From Bacillota bacterium (lineage in GTDB: Bacteria; Bacillota; Clostridia; Saccharofermentanales; Fastidiosipilaceae), in the NCBI GenBank assembly GCA_023420715.1, contig JAEZVR010000086.1, positions 1-13,519 of the forward strand: DNA of 13,519 bases, written 5' to 3'. The first letter of the stretch is position 1, and the number at the start of each line of letters is the position of its first letter. Below the pieces are notes generated by a model that saw only the letters and a list, made by a program, of their open reading frames with translations, ran no database searches and was not told where the DNA came from. A program made the position numbers and the translations under genes. This document shows positions 1-6,760 of the stretch, in pieces.

Positions 1-1
1 A

Positions 2-982
2 TATAATGAAGCGGCTTATATCCAAAATTGTATTCAATCACTGCTCAATCAAAATTATCCCAAATCCCATATGGAATGGATCTTTGTCGATGGCCAGTCG
101 ACAGACAATACACGTGCACTGATTGAACCCTTTCGCTTGTCTGAGCCAGAGCTTATTCGAGTTTTGGATAATCCGTATCGCACCGTCCCTTATGCGATGA
201 ATATTGGTATTCGCGCATCTCGGGGAAGATATATTATTCGTTTAGATGCGCATGCTGATTATCCATCAGATTATCTATCTGCCTGTGTCTACTATTTAGA
301 AAAAACTGGTGCAGATAATGTTGGAGGGTTGGCCATCACAAAAAGCAGAGGTTTTGTAGGTGGTGCTATTGCACAAATGCTCTCCTCCAAATTTGGTGTC
401 GGAAATGCGCAATTTCGTACGAATGGTCCATCTGGATATGTGGATACTGTACCTTTTGGCGCTTTTCGACGAGAGGTGTTTGAGCATTTAGGGGGATATG
501 ACGAACGCCTGACACGCAACCAAGACAATGAATTGAATTATCGCATTCGCAAAAATGGTGGACGTATCTATTTGGCGCGCGATATCCAGTGTTCGTATTA
601 TTGCCGAGATTCTTTGAGGGGTATTTTATCGATGGCATTTCAAAATGGCAAATGGAATATCATCACCATGAAATTATGTCCCGGTTCAATGGGGCTGCGG
701 CATTTTATTCCTTTTTTGTTTGTCTTATCTATTTTAGGTTTTGGCTGCTTAACCTTTTTGCATCTTGCATTTGGTTATGTGCTGCTCGGAATCCTGCTCT
801 TATATTTGATACTCGATCTGATTTTTGCCGCCAGAAGCGGACGGTTTTTTAAAGAACGCTGTTTTTTATGCCTTTTATATCCGTTATTTCATCTGACCTA
901 TGGGATTGGATCCATGCGCGGTCTGTTGGCTCTTTGTCAGAAAAGCTTTCGCTCATCTAGGAGGAAACATGACTGTTTTTGA
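2..982 (+). CDS. Family 2 glycosyltransferase, ExoA-like, 5'-truncated by window edge
   Basis: Probably a membrane-anchored glycosyltransferase that adds a sugar from a nucleotide donor to a lipid-linked polysaccharide repeat unit on the cytoplasmic face. The frame stays open to the left edge and encodes YNEAAYIQNCIQSLLNQNYP, the usual start of a GT-A domain, so the ATG at 71 is internal and the true start lies outside. Next come the nucleotide-binding FVDGQSTDNT, the metal-binding region RLDAHADYP (the DAHA form seen in ExoA-like enzymes), and the acceptor/base region around GGYDERLTRNQDNELNYR. The C-terminal third holds two or three hydrophobic segments (about nt 700-900) and ends in an HLTYGIGSMRGL motif typical of succinoglycan ExoA-type enzymes. 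The stop at 980-982 overlaps the next gene by 14 bp, so the two are probably translationally coupled. Acceptor and donor sugars cannot be told from sequence. Confidence 0.9.
   Translation, partial: YNEAAYIQNCIQSLLNQNYPKSHMEWIFVDGQSTDNTRALIEPFRLSEPELIRVLDNPYRTVPYAMNIGIRASRGRYIIRLDAHADYPSDYLSACVYYLEKTGADNVGGLAITKSRGFVGGAIAQMLSSKFGVGNAQFRTNGPSGYVDTVPFGAFRREVFEHLGGYDERLTRNQDNELNYRIRKNGGRIYLARDIQCSYYCRDSLRGILSMAFQNGKWNIITMKLCPGSMGLRHFIPFLFVLSILGFGCLTFLHLAFGYVLLGILLLYLILDLIFAARSGRFFKERCFLCLLYPLFHLTYGIGSMRGLLALCQKSFRSSRRKHDCF
959..964 (+). promoter_or_regulatory. Ribosome binding site of the nucleotide-sugar dehydrogenase
   Basis: A perfect AGGAGG lies four bases before the ATG at 969, inside the 3' end of the glycosyltransferase gene. 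It fixes the dehydrogenase start at 969 rather than the upstream in-frame ATG at 900. Confidence 0.85.
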
Positions 983-2291
983 AGCATTACAACACCGGAA
1001 AACCAAGTTGGCTGTGGTTGGTTTAGGCTATGTGGGCATGCCGATTGCCGTTGCTTTTGCCCAAAAAGGCATAGATGTCATTGGTTTTGATCTAAATGCC
1101 GCAAAAATTGCTGCCTATCGTTCAGGACAAGATCCTACTCAAGAAGTGGGAAATGATGTTATTGCCAAGACCAGTGTGGATTTCACCACTGATCCAGAAC
1201 GTTTGTCTGAGGCAAGCTTTATTATTGTGGCGGTTCCTACGCCAGTGAATATGGATCATACGCCAGATTTAAATCCCGTGATTGGTGCTTCAGAGCTCAT
1301 CGCACAACATTTAAAACCAGGAAGTATTGTGGTATATGAGTCGACGGTTTATCCTGGCTGCACAGAAGATGTCTGTTTGCCAATTCTGGAGAAAGGTTCT
1401 GGCTTGTGCTGTGGCAGAGATTTTAAGATCGGCTATAGCCCAGAAAGGATTAATCCAGGCGATCGGATTCATCGTTTAGAAAATATTCGAAAAATTGTTT
1501 CAGGGTCTGATGCAGAGGCATTGAGCGAGATTCAACAGATCTACAATATTGTCGTTGAAGTCGGCACCTATCCGGTATCTAATTTGCGGACAGCAGAGGC
1601 AATCAAAGTCGTCGAGAATAGTCAGCGGGACATCAATATCGCTTTTGTCAATGAATTGGCCATGGTTTTTGATCGCATGGATATTGACACACAAGAAGTT
1701 ATCGATGGTATGAATACGAAGTGGAATGCGCTTGGCTTTAGACCTGGATTAGTGGGTGGGCATTGCATCGGCGTGGATCCGTACTATTTCACCTATCAAG
1801 CAGAGAAGCTTGGCTATCATAGCAGGATCATTATTAATGGGCGCATGGTTAATGACGACATGGGGCGGTTTGTGGCAGATGCCGCGATTAAAAAAATGAT
1901 TGAAAGTGGTCAGGCACCGAAATCAAGCAAGGTGGTCATCTTCGGTTTGACATTCAAAGAAAACTGCCCGGATATTCGCAATAGCAAAGTAGCTGACATT
2001 ATTGAGCGATTACGCGAATATGGCATAGAGCCCGCTGTTGTCGATCCTTGGGCGGACAAAGCAGAGGCAAGGCAGGAATATGGTATTGAGCTTTTTAACT
2101 TAGATGATATACAGGATGCCGATTGTATTTTGTTTACGGTTGCGCATGATTCTTTTAAACAGATCGCCCTTGCAGATTTACAGGCTCATTTTAAGGCGGT
2201 TTCGCCGAATCAGTTGGTCTTGATCGATGTAAAAGGCTTGTTTACTGTGTCGGACTTAAAAGCAAGCGGACTCAATTACTGGAGACTGTAA
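969..2291 (+). CDS. UDP-N-acetylhexosamine 6-dehydrogenase (TviB/WbpO-type nucleotide-sugar dehydrogenase)
   Basis: Oxidises C6 of a UDP-sugar to a carboxylate using two NAD+, supplying a uronic-acid precursor for surface polysaccharide. The 440 aa length is normal for the UDP-Glc/UDP-ManNAc dehydrogenase family. Visible features are the N-terminal Rossmann motif GLGYVG (about residues 18-23), the substrate-channel segment YSPERINPGD, the central-domain helix with the family lysine and asparagine (IKVVENS), and the catalytic cysteine Cys266 in GGHCIGVDPYY. The C-terminal UDP-binding domain contains GLTFKENCPDIRNSK. The YSPERINPGD form and overall wording resemble TviB/WbpO/CapL (UDP-GlcNAc or UDP-GalNAc dehydrogenases) more than UDP-glucose dehydrogenase. 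The exact substrate is inference. It overlaps the preceding glycosyltransferase and sits 2 bp before the next one, so it belongs to the same polysaccharide operon. Confidence 0.92.
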   Translation: MTVFEALQHRKTKLAVVGLGYVGMPIAVAFAQKGIDVIGFDLNAAKIAAYRSGQDPTQEVGNDVIAKTSVDFTTDPERLSEASFIIVAVPTPVNMDHTPDLNPVIGASELIAQHLKPGSIVVYESTVYPGCTEDVCLPILEKGSGLCCGRDFKIGYSPERINPGDRIHRLENIRKIVSGSDAEALSEIQQIYNIVVEVGTYPVSNLRTAEAIKVVENSQRDINIAFVNELAMVFDRMDIDTQEVIDGMNTKWNALGFRPGLVGGHCIGVDPYYFTYQAEKLGYHSRIIINGRMVNDDMGRFVADAAIKKMIESGQAPKSSKVVIFGLTFKENCPDIRNSKVADIIERLREYGIEPAVVDPWADKAEARQEYGIELFNLDDIQDADCILFTVAHDSFKQIALADLQAHFKAVSPNQLVLIDVKGLFTVSDLKASGLNYWRL

Positions 2292-2293
2292 TC

Positions 2294-3337
2294 ATGCATC
2301 AAGTGACGCTCATTGGGCACTTTGGAAAAAAAGGTATTCACGTTGACGGTCAAACGGTCAAAACGCGGATGATTTTTGATGTATTATGCTCCCATTTGGG
2401 CGAACAACAAGTCAGAGTCGTCGATACACAAGGGCGTTTCAAGGCAGTCATATTGGCTGCTTTTTGGGCGCTTAAAGCCTTTTGTTCATCAAAACATATC
2501 ATCATGATGCCAGCACATAATGGTCTTAAATTACTTGGACCCATTTTAAGCAGTCTTAAAAAATTTTTTAAGCAAAGAGGGTTGCATTATGTGGTCATTG
2601 GCGGCTGGCTGCCAGAAGTTTTACGTCAGAAGAAACATCTTTTAAAAGCCCTTAAGCGCTTTGATGGTATTTATGTAGAAACGCAGACCGCCAGTCGTGC
2701 GCTCATGGATTTAGGTTTGGATTCAGTCTATATTTTGCCCAATTTCAAAGCATTAAATCCGATATCAGAACAAGAGCTTCATCATACCCTTAAACCGCCT
2801 TATCGATTTTGTATTTTTTCGCGGGTAATGCCTCAAAAGGGCATTGCTGTTGCAGTAAACGCTATACAGGCTTTAAATCAAACAGCGAAAGAACCTTTGT
2901 ACGAATTGGATATTTACGGTCCGGTGGATCCGAATCATACCACTTGGTTTTCTGATCTAAAACAATCCTTTACTGAAGAGATACACTACAAAGGGGTAGC
3001 ACCTTACGATCAAACCGTGGCGATTTTATCTCATTATGATGGTTTATTGTTTCCGACTCAGTTTGCGACGGAAGGGATACCCGGAACCATATTAGATGCT
3101 TATGCGGCTGGATTACCTGTGATCAGCGCCAGATGGGAGAGTTTTTCTGATTTGATTATTGAAGGGGAAACAGGCTGGGGTTATGTGCTGGGTGATGAGG
3201 CTGGCTTGATGAATTGCTTAAAACGTCTTGTTGCGTCACCACAAGAATGGCAAGCCATGAAAGCCAATTGTCTGGCGGCGAGCAAAAACTATCAACCAGA
3301 TAAAGCCGTTGAAAAATTAATGGCAAAAATAAAATAA
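2294..3337 (+). CDS. GT4-family (GT-B fold) glycosyltransferase
   Basis: Predicted cytoplasmic retaining glycosyltransferase of 347 aa acting in the same polysaccharide pathway. The N-terminus has the G-x-x-KTR pattern (GQTVKTR) of this subfamily's acceptor domain. The C-terminal donor domain starts around FCIFSRVMPQKGI (family wording: SR-x-x-x-KG) and contains FPTQFATEGIPGTILDAYAAGLPVI-like sequence near nt 3050-3120. There the usual E-x7-E donor motif appears as E-x7-D (EGIPGTILD), a variant I recall from this subfamily. No membrane segment is evident. Translation is probably coupled to the dehydrogenase: the stop at 2289-2291 precedes this ATG by two bases, with GGAG at 2281-2284. It is the last gene of the operon; its stop lies inside the terminator stem. 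Sugar specificity is unknown. Confidence 0.88.
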   Translation: MHQVTLIGHFGKKGIHVDGQTVKTRMIFDVLCSHLGEQQVRVVDTQGRFKAVILAAFWALKAFCSSKHIIMMPAHNGLKLLGPILSSLKKFFKQRGLHYVVIGGWLPEVLRQKKHLLKALKRFDGIYVETQTASRALMDLGLDSVYILPNFKALNPISEQELHHTLKPPYRFCIFSRVMPQKGIAVAVNAIQALNQTAKEPLYELDIYGPVDPNHTTWFSDLKQSFTEEIHYKGVAPYDQTVAILSHYDGLLFPTQFATEGIPGTILDAYAAGLPVISARWESFSDLIIEGETGWGYVLGDEAGLMNCLKRLVASPQEWQAMKANCLAASKNYQPDKAVEKLMAKIK

Positions 3338-3359
3338 GATGGCAATGCCATCTTATTTT
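3331..3359. terminator. Bidirectional intrinsic terminator shared by two converging operons
   Basis: A perfect 13-bp inverted repeat (3331-3343 with 3347-3359, loop AAT) runs from AAAATAAGATGGC to GCCATCTTATTTT. It is flanked by T-runs on the right and A-runs on the left, so it has terminator form on both strands. The TAA of the glycosyltransferase (3335-3337) is inside the left arm, and the TAA of the minus-strand gene (3359-3361) starts at the end of the right arm. Confidence 0.85.
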
Positions 3360-4612
3360 TATTCGCCGAAATCGTCCCCATAAGCTAAAGCGTCAAACCG
3401 CTGCCTTTGTTTATGTTGTAATAAAAAATTACCGATTTTAGTGCGTTGGTCGATTAACGAAGAAATCGATGCATTGTGGTTCAGTGCATCAATAACCAAG
3501 GCGGTAAAGCGGGTAATATCCACATTGACAAACCATGGCGCCAATTCTAATTCTGGATCGTGATAATTGGCATTGGTACAGAAAATACGATCGAAAATAC
3601 CCTCGTGAAAGGCTTGGTTCAACGCCTCAATTCCTTCGACAAAGATACCAAATGTAATGAGTGCAAAAATGCGTTTGGCTTTCATTGCTTTGAGTTTTCG
3701 GGCAGTTTCAATGAAGGTCCTGCCACTGAGGAGCATATCATCAATGATGAGAATATCTCGCCCTTCTGGTGATTCTCCTAAAAAATGATAGTCGATTGTT
3801 GGATTTTTCCCTTTAATGACTTGAGAAAAATCCCGTTGCCGGTAAAAAGTTCCCAGCGGTATACCCAAAATGGAAGAATAGAAGATGGCCCGTTTCATCC
3901 CAGTTTCATCGGAACTAACTGCCATGGCACAGTTATCGACGCCTTCATATTTAAGTTCTGGTACCACTTTAAATAAGGTTTTGATCATCTGATAAGTCAC
4001 GGGCAAATCATCGATACTACGCCTTGGCAGGGCATTTTCAATACCGGCATCATGTGGATCAAAAGTAATAATACTGTCTACTCCGAGGGCATCGAGTTCT
4101 TTTAGCATATAGGCGCAGTCAAGGGATTCTCTGGTTTTGCGCACGCTGTGATGGCTTTCGTACATTAAAGGCATTAAAACATTGATGCGCTTGGCCTTGC
4201 CATTACAGGCTAAAATAATCCGAATCAAATCTTGAAAATGGTCATCAGGTCCCATCGGAACCTCTTCGTCAAACTGCCGGTAATAGACGGCATGGTTTAA
4301 AACATCGGTGACAATATAAATATCATGTCCCCGAACAGTATTACCAAGTGTAGCCTTGCCTTCTCCAGATGAAAAGCGAATACAATGCGTATCAATCACA
4401 TAGGTATCTCGAATAAACCCTGGATGGGTAGAGAGCCATGCAGCATTTGCTTCCAAATACTCCAGCCGTCTTTGGTAAAGATGCTGATTAATTTGATCGA
4501 CGAGATGGCGGCTGCCAGGCATGGCAATTAGACCGATTGGGCCTTCGGTTTCCATTAAGTTATTACCGTATTGATTATAGAGAAAATAATTTTTGTTAAA
4601 TTGCTCGGTCAT
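3359..4612 (-). CDS. PRPP-synthetase-like paralogue with degenerate active site (possible pseudoenzyme)
   Basis: This 417-aa protein is homologous to ribose-phosphate pyrophosphokinase (two phosphoribosyltransferase-fold halves) and to the adjacent upstream gene. Typical Prs is about 315 aa; the extra length is an N-terminal extension (YNQYGNNLMETEGPIGLIAMPG) and an insertion before the SGEG segment. Family landmarks remain: VRGHDIYIV, FDPHD with the catalytic-type His187, and IIDDM at about 289-293. Two key sites have changed. The flexible catalytic loop reads RQR at 258-260 where the paralogue and canonical Prs have KRR, so the lysine essential in Bacillus subtilis Prs (Lys197) is replaced. 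The PRPP loop reads DDMLLSGRT instead of a GG form. The start at 4612 is chosen over 4624 because GAGGTG lies four bases upstream. It follows its paralogue by 15 bp. It may be a regulatory subunit, or an enzyme with altered activity. Confidence 0.8.
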   Translation of the reverse strand: MTEQFNKNYFLYNQYGNNLMETEGPIGLIAMPGSRHLVDQINQHLYQRRLEYLEANAAWLSTHPGFIRDTYVIDTHCIRFSSGEGKATLGNTVRGHDIYIVTDVLNHAVYYRQFDEEVPMGPDDHFQDLIRIILACNGKAKRINVLMPLMYESHHSVRKTRESLDCAYMLKELDALGVDSIITFDPHDAGIENALPRRSIDDLPVTYQMIKTLFKVVPELKYEGVDNCAMAVSSDETGMKRAIFYSSILGIPLGTFYRQRDFSQVIKGKNPTIDYHFLGESPEGRDILIIDDMLLSGRTFIETARKLKAMKAKRIFALITFGIFVEGIEALNQAFHEGIFDRIFCTNANYHDPELELAPWFVNVDITRFTALVIDALNHNASISSLIDQRTKIGNFLLQHKQRQRFDALAYGDDFGE

Positions 4613-4627
4613 GGAACACCTCATGGT

Positions 4628-5869
4628 TTAACGTTCTAGAATATTTTGAATTTTGCCCGCTGATTCGATGAGGCGGGAAAGGGAGGCATCATGATTAACA
4701 GCATCAATAATTAAAGCGACAAATTTGGAAACATCCACATCAAAAAACCACGGTTTTTCCAAGAGCTCAGCAGGTCTGTAAATCAGATTCGTCCCAAACA
4801 CCTTATCCAGATAGCCTTCTGCATAGGCTCGATCAAACTCGTCATAACCATCCGTAAACAAAGCAAAGGAGACAGCACAATAGACTTTTTTTGCGTGCAT
4901 TTCCTTCATTTTCTTGGCAATATCGATCATCGATCCACCGCTGGAAATCATGTCATCGATGATGAGCACATGTTTGCCTTCACAGGATTTGCCTAAAAAT
5001 TCGTGCGCCACAATCGGATTTTTGCCATTGACCACCTTTGTATAGTCTCGACGTTTATAAAAGGTGCCTAAAGGAGCGCCTAGAATACTGGCATAATACA
5101 TCGCACGAGAAATGGCGCCTTCATCTGGACTAATGACAACCAAATCTTTCGTATCGCTATTGAGGGTGGGCAAACATGCTTTTAGAGATTTAATGATTTG
5201 ATAATTCGTCGGAATATTTTCAAAACCGCTAATCGGAATGGCATTGGATACTCTTGGATCGTGTGCATCGAAGGTTAAGAAGTTGGCCACGCCCATGTTG
5301 TGTAATTCTTCCAACATAAAAGCACAATCCAAAGACTCACGTTCGTTGCGCTTGTGTTGACGGCTTTCGTATAAGAATGGCATGACGACGTTTAGGCGTC
5401 TAGCCTTGCCGCTACAAGCCAGAATAACGCGTTTGAGATCTTGGTATAGTTCATCTGGCGACATGGGTTTGCGCTTGCCAAATAATTGATAAGTTGCATT
5501 ACGACTTAAAACATCTGCCAAAATAAAGATGTCGTGGCCACGAACCGTTTCTTGTAGAAAGGTATGCCCCTCACCATTTGGCAAACGGTGAAATGCCACC
5601 TCAACATCGTAGTTCTTGCGCAAAAATCCCGGTTTTGGCGCCATGGTGTGGTGATTGTTTTTTAAATATTTTAAGCGGCGCGTATAGAGCGCATCATTGA
5701 CATTCTGGGCAAACACTTCATTTCCAGGCAACGATATAATCCCAACCGGACCGACTGGATCCATTAGATTATCGCCATATTGGTCGTAAATATAATAGTT
5801 GCTATTGCTATGATAATTCGTAATACTAGTCGAATCTATGGTCGATGAAACCTGATCTTCGTCAGACAT
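4628..5869 (-). CDS. prs: Ribose-phosphate pyrophosphokinase (PRPP synthetase), long clostridial form
   Basis: Transfers pyrophosphate from ATP to ribose 5-phosphate, giving PRPP for purine, pyrimidine, NAD, histidine and tryptophan synthesis. The protein is 413 aa against about 315 for classical Prs, with an N-terminal extension starting near YYIYDQYGDNLMDPVGP. Active-site elements are intact: NGEG then VRGHDIFIL, FDAHDPR at 200-206 (His203 matching the catalytic histidine), SPDEG near 247-251, the catalytic-loop K272-R273-R274, and the PRPP-binding IIDDMISSGGS at about 303-313. The start at 5869 is set by AAGGAG seven bases upstream; the in-frame ATG at 5956 would add 29 residues with no family resemblance and no good ribosome binding site. 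It leads a two-gene operon with its degenerate paralogue and diverges from engB. Whether it is the cell's main PRPP synthetase cannot be told here. Confidence 0.85.
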   Translation of the reverse strand: MSDEDQVSSTIDSTSITNYHSNSNYYIYDQYGDNLMDPVGPVGIISLPGNEVFAQNVNDALYTRRLKYLKNNHHTMAPKPGFLRKNYDVEVAFHRLPNGEGHTFLQETVRGHDIFILADVLSRNATYQLFGKRKPMSPDELYQDLKRVILACSGKARRLNVVMPFLYESRQHKRNERESLDCAFMLEELHNMGVANFLTFDAHDPRVSNAIPISGFENIPTNYQIIKSLKACLPTLNSDTKDLVVISPDEGAISRAMYYASILGAPLGTFYKRRDYTKVVNGKNPIVAHEFLGKSCEGKHVLIIDDMISSGGSMIDIAKKMKEMHAKKVYCAVSFALFTDGYDEFDRAYAEGYLDKVFGTNLIYRPAELLEKPWFFDVDVSKFVALIIDAVNHDASLSRLIESAGKIQNILER

Positions 5870-5888
5870 GAATGACTCCTTAAGGGTT

Positions 5889-5907
5889 GTTGTTTGGGAT
5901 AAACAAC
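5889..5907 (-). promoter_or_regulatory. Hairpin in the prs leader, just upstream of the ribosome binding site
   Basis: A perfect 7-bp inverted repeat (GTTGTTT / AAACAAC, 5-base loop) lies about 20 bases before the prs start. In the minus-strand transcript it ends a few bases before the AAGGAG site, without covering it. It could influence mRNA stability or translation, or be chance; the sequence alone does not decide. Confidence 0.35.
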
Positions 5908-5957
5908 GGTAAGCTATCTGATCATAAACACCTGGACGATGGTGCATCAGATCCATG

Positions 5958-5963
5958 ATTATA
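5958..5963 (-). promoter_or_regulatory. Candidate -10 box for the prs operon
   Basis: A perfect TATAAT on the minus strand lies about 90 bases before the prs start. A perfect TTGACA is present upstream (5986-5991), but 22 bases separate the two, well over the usual 16-18. Either the promoter needs an activator or a distorted spacer, or one of the two matches is chance. Confidence 0.35.
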
Positions 5964-5978
5964 TCTTCAACTTTTTTG

Positions 5979-5996
5979 CGTCTTTTGTCAAAGACG
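5979..5996. promoter_or_regulatory. 7-bp inverted repeat in the divergent prs/engB intergenic region
   Basis: CGTCTTT at 5979-5985 and AAAGACG at 5990-5996 form a perfect inverted repeat with a 4-base centre. It overlaps the TTGACA-like sequence on the minus strand and the TTGTCA on the plus strand. The position would suit an operator controlling one or both divergent genes, or a hairpin in a transcript leader. No regulator is identified. Confidence 0.3.
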
Positions 5997-6043
5997 ATAT
6001 CTATTTTAGATGTAATCGATTTAAGAATAGGATATTAGGATTT

Positions 6044-6664
6044 ATGAAAATTCGGTTCGAAAATGTCAGTTATAAAGGTTTGGCTGTTGCTTTGAATCAA
6101 TGTCCCCAGGACGGCTTACCAGAAGTTGTTCTAGCCGGTCGGTCTAATGTTGGCAAATCGAGTTTAATCAATGGCTTATGTCAACGCAAACAGATTGCAC
6201 GGGTCAGTTCAACACCTGGAAAAACACAATCTATCTTATATTTTTTAATCGATCAAATCTTTTATCTAACAGATTTACCAGGGTATGGTTATACCAAAAC
6301 CTCCCAAGAAAAACGGACCGCTTTTTTCAAATTAGTCGATTCCTATTTGGAAAGTGATCGCCCCATCCAACTTGTCTTGCATCTTATCGATATTAGACAT
6401 CAGCCATCAGAATCCGATTTGCGAATGACGCATTGGCTTCAAGAAAAAAAGATGCCTTTTATTTACGTTTTTACCAAAGCAGATAAATTAAGCAAAGCGC
6501 AAATCCGTCGTCAACTCTCGCAACTCAAATCCGCTTTGCCAGCTCTGACAATGGACAATTATGCGGTGATTAGCAATACAAAGCGCACGGGATATGATGC
6601 GTTAAAAAACTTAATCAGCCAAGCCATCGGTCTTCATATCAATGAGTCTGTCACTTCTTTTTAA
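6044..6664 (+). CDS. engB: Ribosome-biogenesis GTP-binding protein EngB (YsxC/YihA)
   Basis: Cytoplasmic GTPase needed for late assembly of the 50S ribosomal subunit. At 206 aa it has the family's usual size and a full set of G motifs: P-loop GRSNVGKS at 32-39, G2 Thr57 in STPGKT, G3 DLPGYG at 77-82 (the EngB hallmark), G4 TKAD at 144-147, and a G5-like ISNTKRTG near 188. The start at 6044 is chosen because MKIRFENVSYKG begins just before the family's conserved region, with AGGA shortly upstream. The in-frame ATG at 5939 would add 35 unrelated residues that overlap the opposite-strand leader. It is transcribed away from prs and is followed by comEC after 93 bases. It is commonly essential in bacteria where it has been tested. 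Confidence 0.95.
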   Translation: MKIRFENVSYKGLAVALNQCPQDGLPEVVLAGRSNVGKSSLINGLCQRKQIARVSSTPGKTQSILYFLIDQIFYLTDLPGYGYTKTSQEKRTAFFKLVDSYLESDRPIQLVLHLIDIRHQPSESDLRMTHWLQEKKMPFIYVFTKADKLSKAQIRRQLSQLKSALPALTMDNYAVISNTKRTGYDALKNLISQAIGLHINESVTSF

Positions 6665-6715
6665 AGATCAGAAATTGTCCGATAAATCTTATTTTTGTAT
6701 TTGAATCGGCTAAAT

Positions 6716-6760
6716 CATGACCACCTGCCCGTAGATAATCAGATGAGGGAGGTGGTTATG
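6716..6760 (+). promoter_or_regulatory. Hairpin occluding the comEC ribosome binding site and start codon
   Basis: Bases 6716-6726 (CATGACCACCT) pair with 6750-6760 (AGGTGGTTATG) over 11 bp with one G-U. After a single bulged G6727, CCC 6728-6730 pairs with GGG 6747-6749, giving 14 bp closed by a 16-base loop. The right arm contains the whole GGGAGGTGG ribosome binding site (6747-6755) and the ATG (6758-6760). There is no T-run after it, so it is not an intrinsic terminator. In RNA it should strongly limit initiation of comEC until opened. The pairing is read directly from the sequence; the regulatory role is inference. Confidence 0.6.
6717..6734 (+). other. Possible five-codon upstream ORF in the comEC leader
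   Basis: ATG ACC ACC TGC CCG TAG (peptide MTTCP) starts inside the left arm of the occluding hairpin and stops in its loop. A ribosome on it would open the hairpin and free the comEC ribosome binding site. No clear ribosome binding site precedes it, so translation is doubtful. Confidence 0.2.

Noticed and set aside
900..968. In-frame extension of the dehydrogenase upstream to ATG 900
   Set aside because: It lies inside the glycosyltransferase coding region, has no family resemblance, and the AGGAGG at 959-964 points to ATG 969.
5870..5956. N-terminal extension of prs to ATG 5956
   Set aside because: Residues do not resemble the family, no good ribosome binding site precedes it, and it would cover the candidate -10 region; AAGGAG supports ATG 5869.
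5939..6043. N-terminal extension of engB to ATG 5939
   Set aside because: The added residues are not EngB-like, and the region is the divergent leader; conserved sequence starts at ATG 6044.
6664..6696. Possible terminator after engB (AAGAT ... ATCTT followed by a T-run)
   Set aside because: Only a 5-bp A/T-rich stem with a 17-base loop; too weak to call.
6695..6757. Longer comEC start at TTG 6695 or ATG 6743
   Set aside because: Neither has a ribosome binding site, whereas ATG 6758 has GGGAGGTGG. It is kept as an alternative because it would bypass the hairpin.
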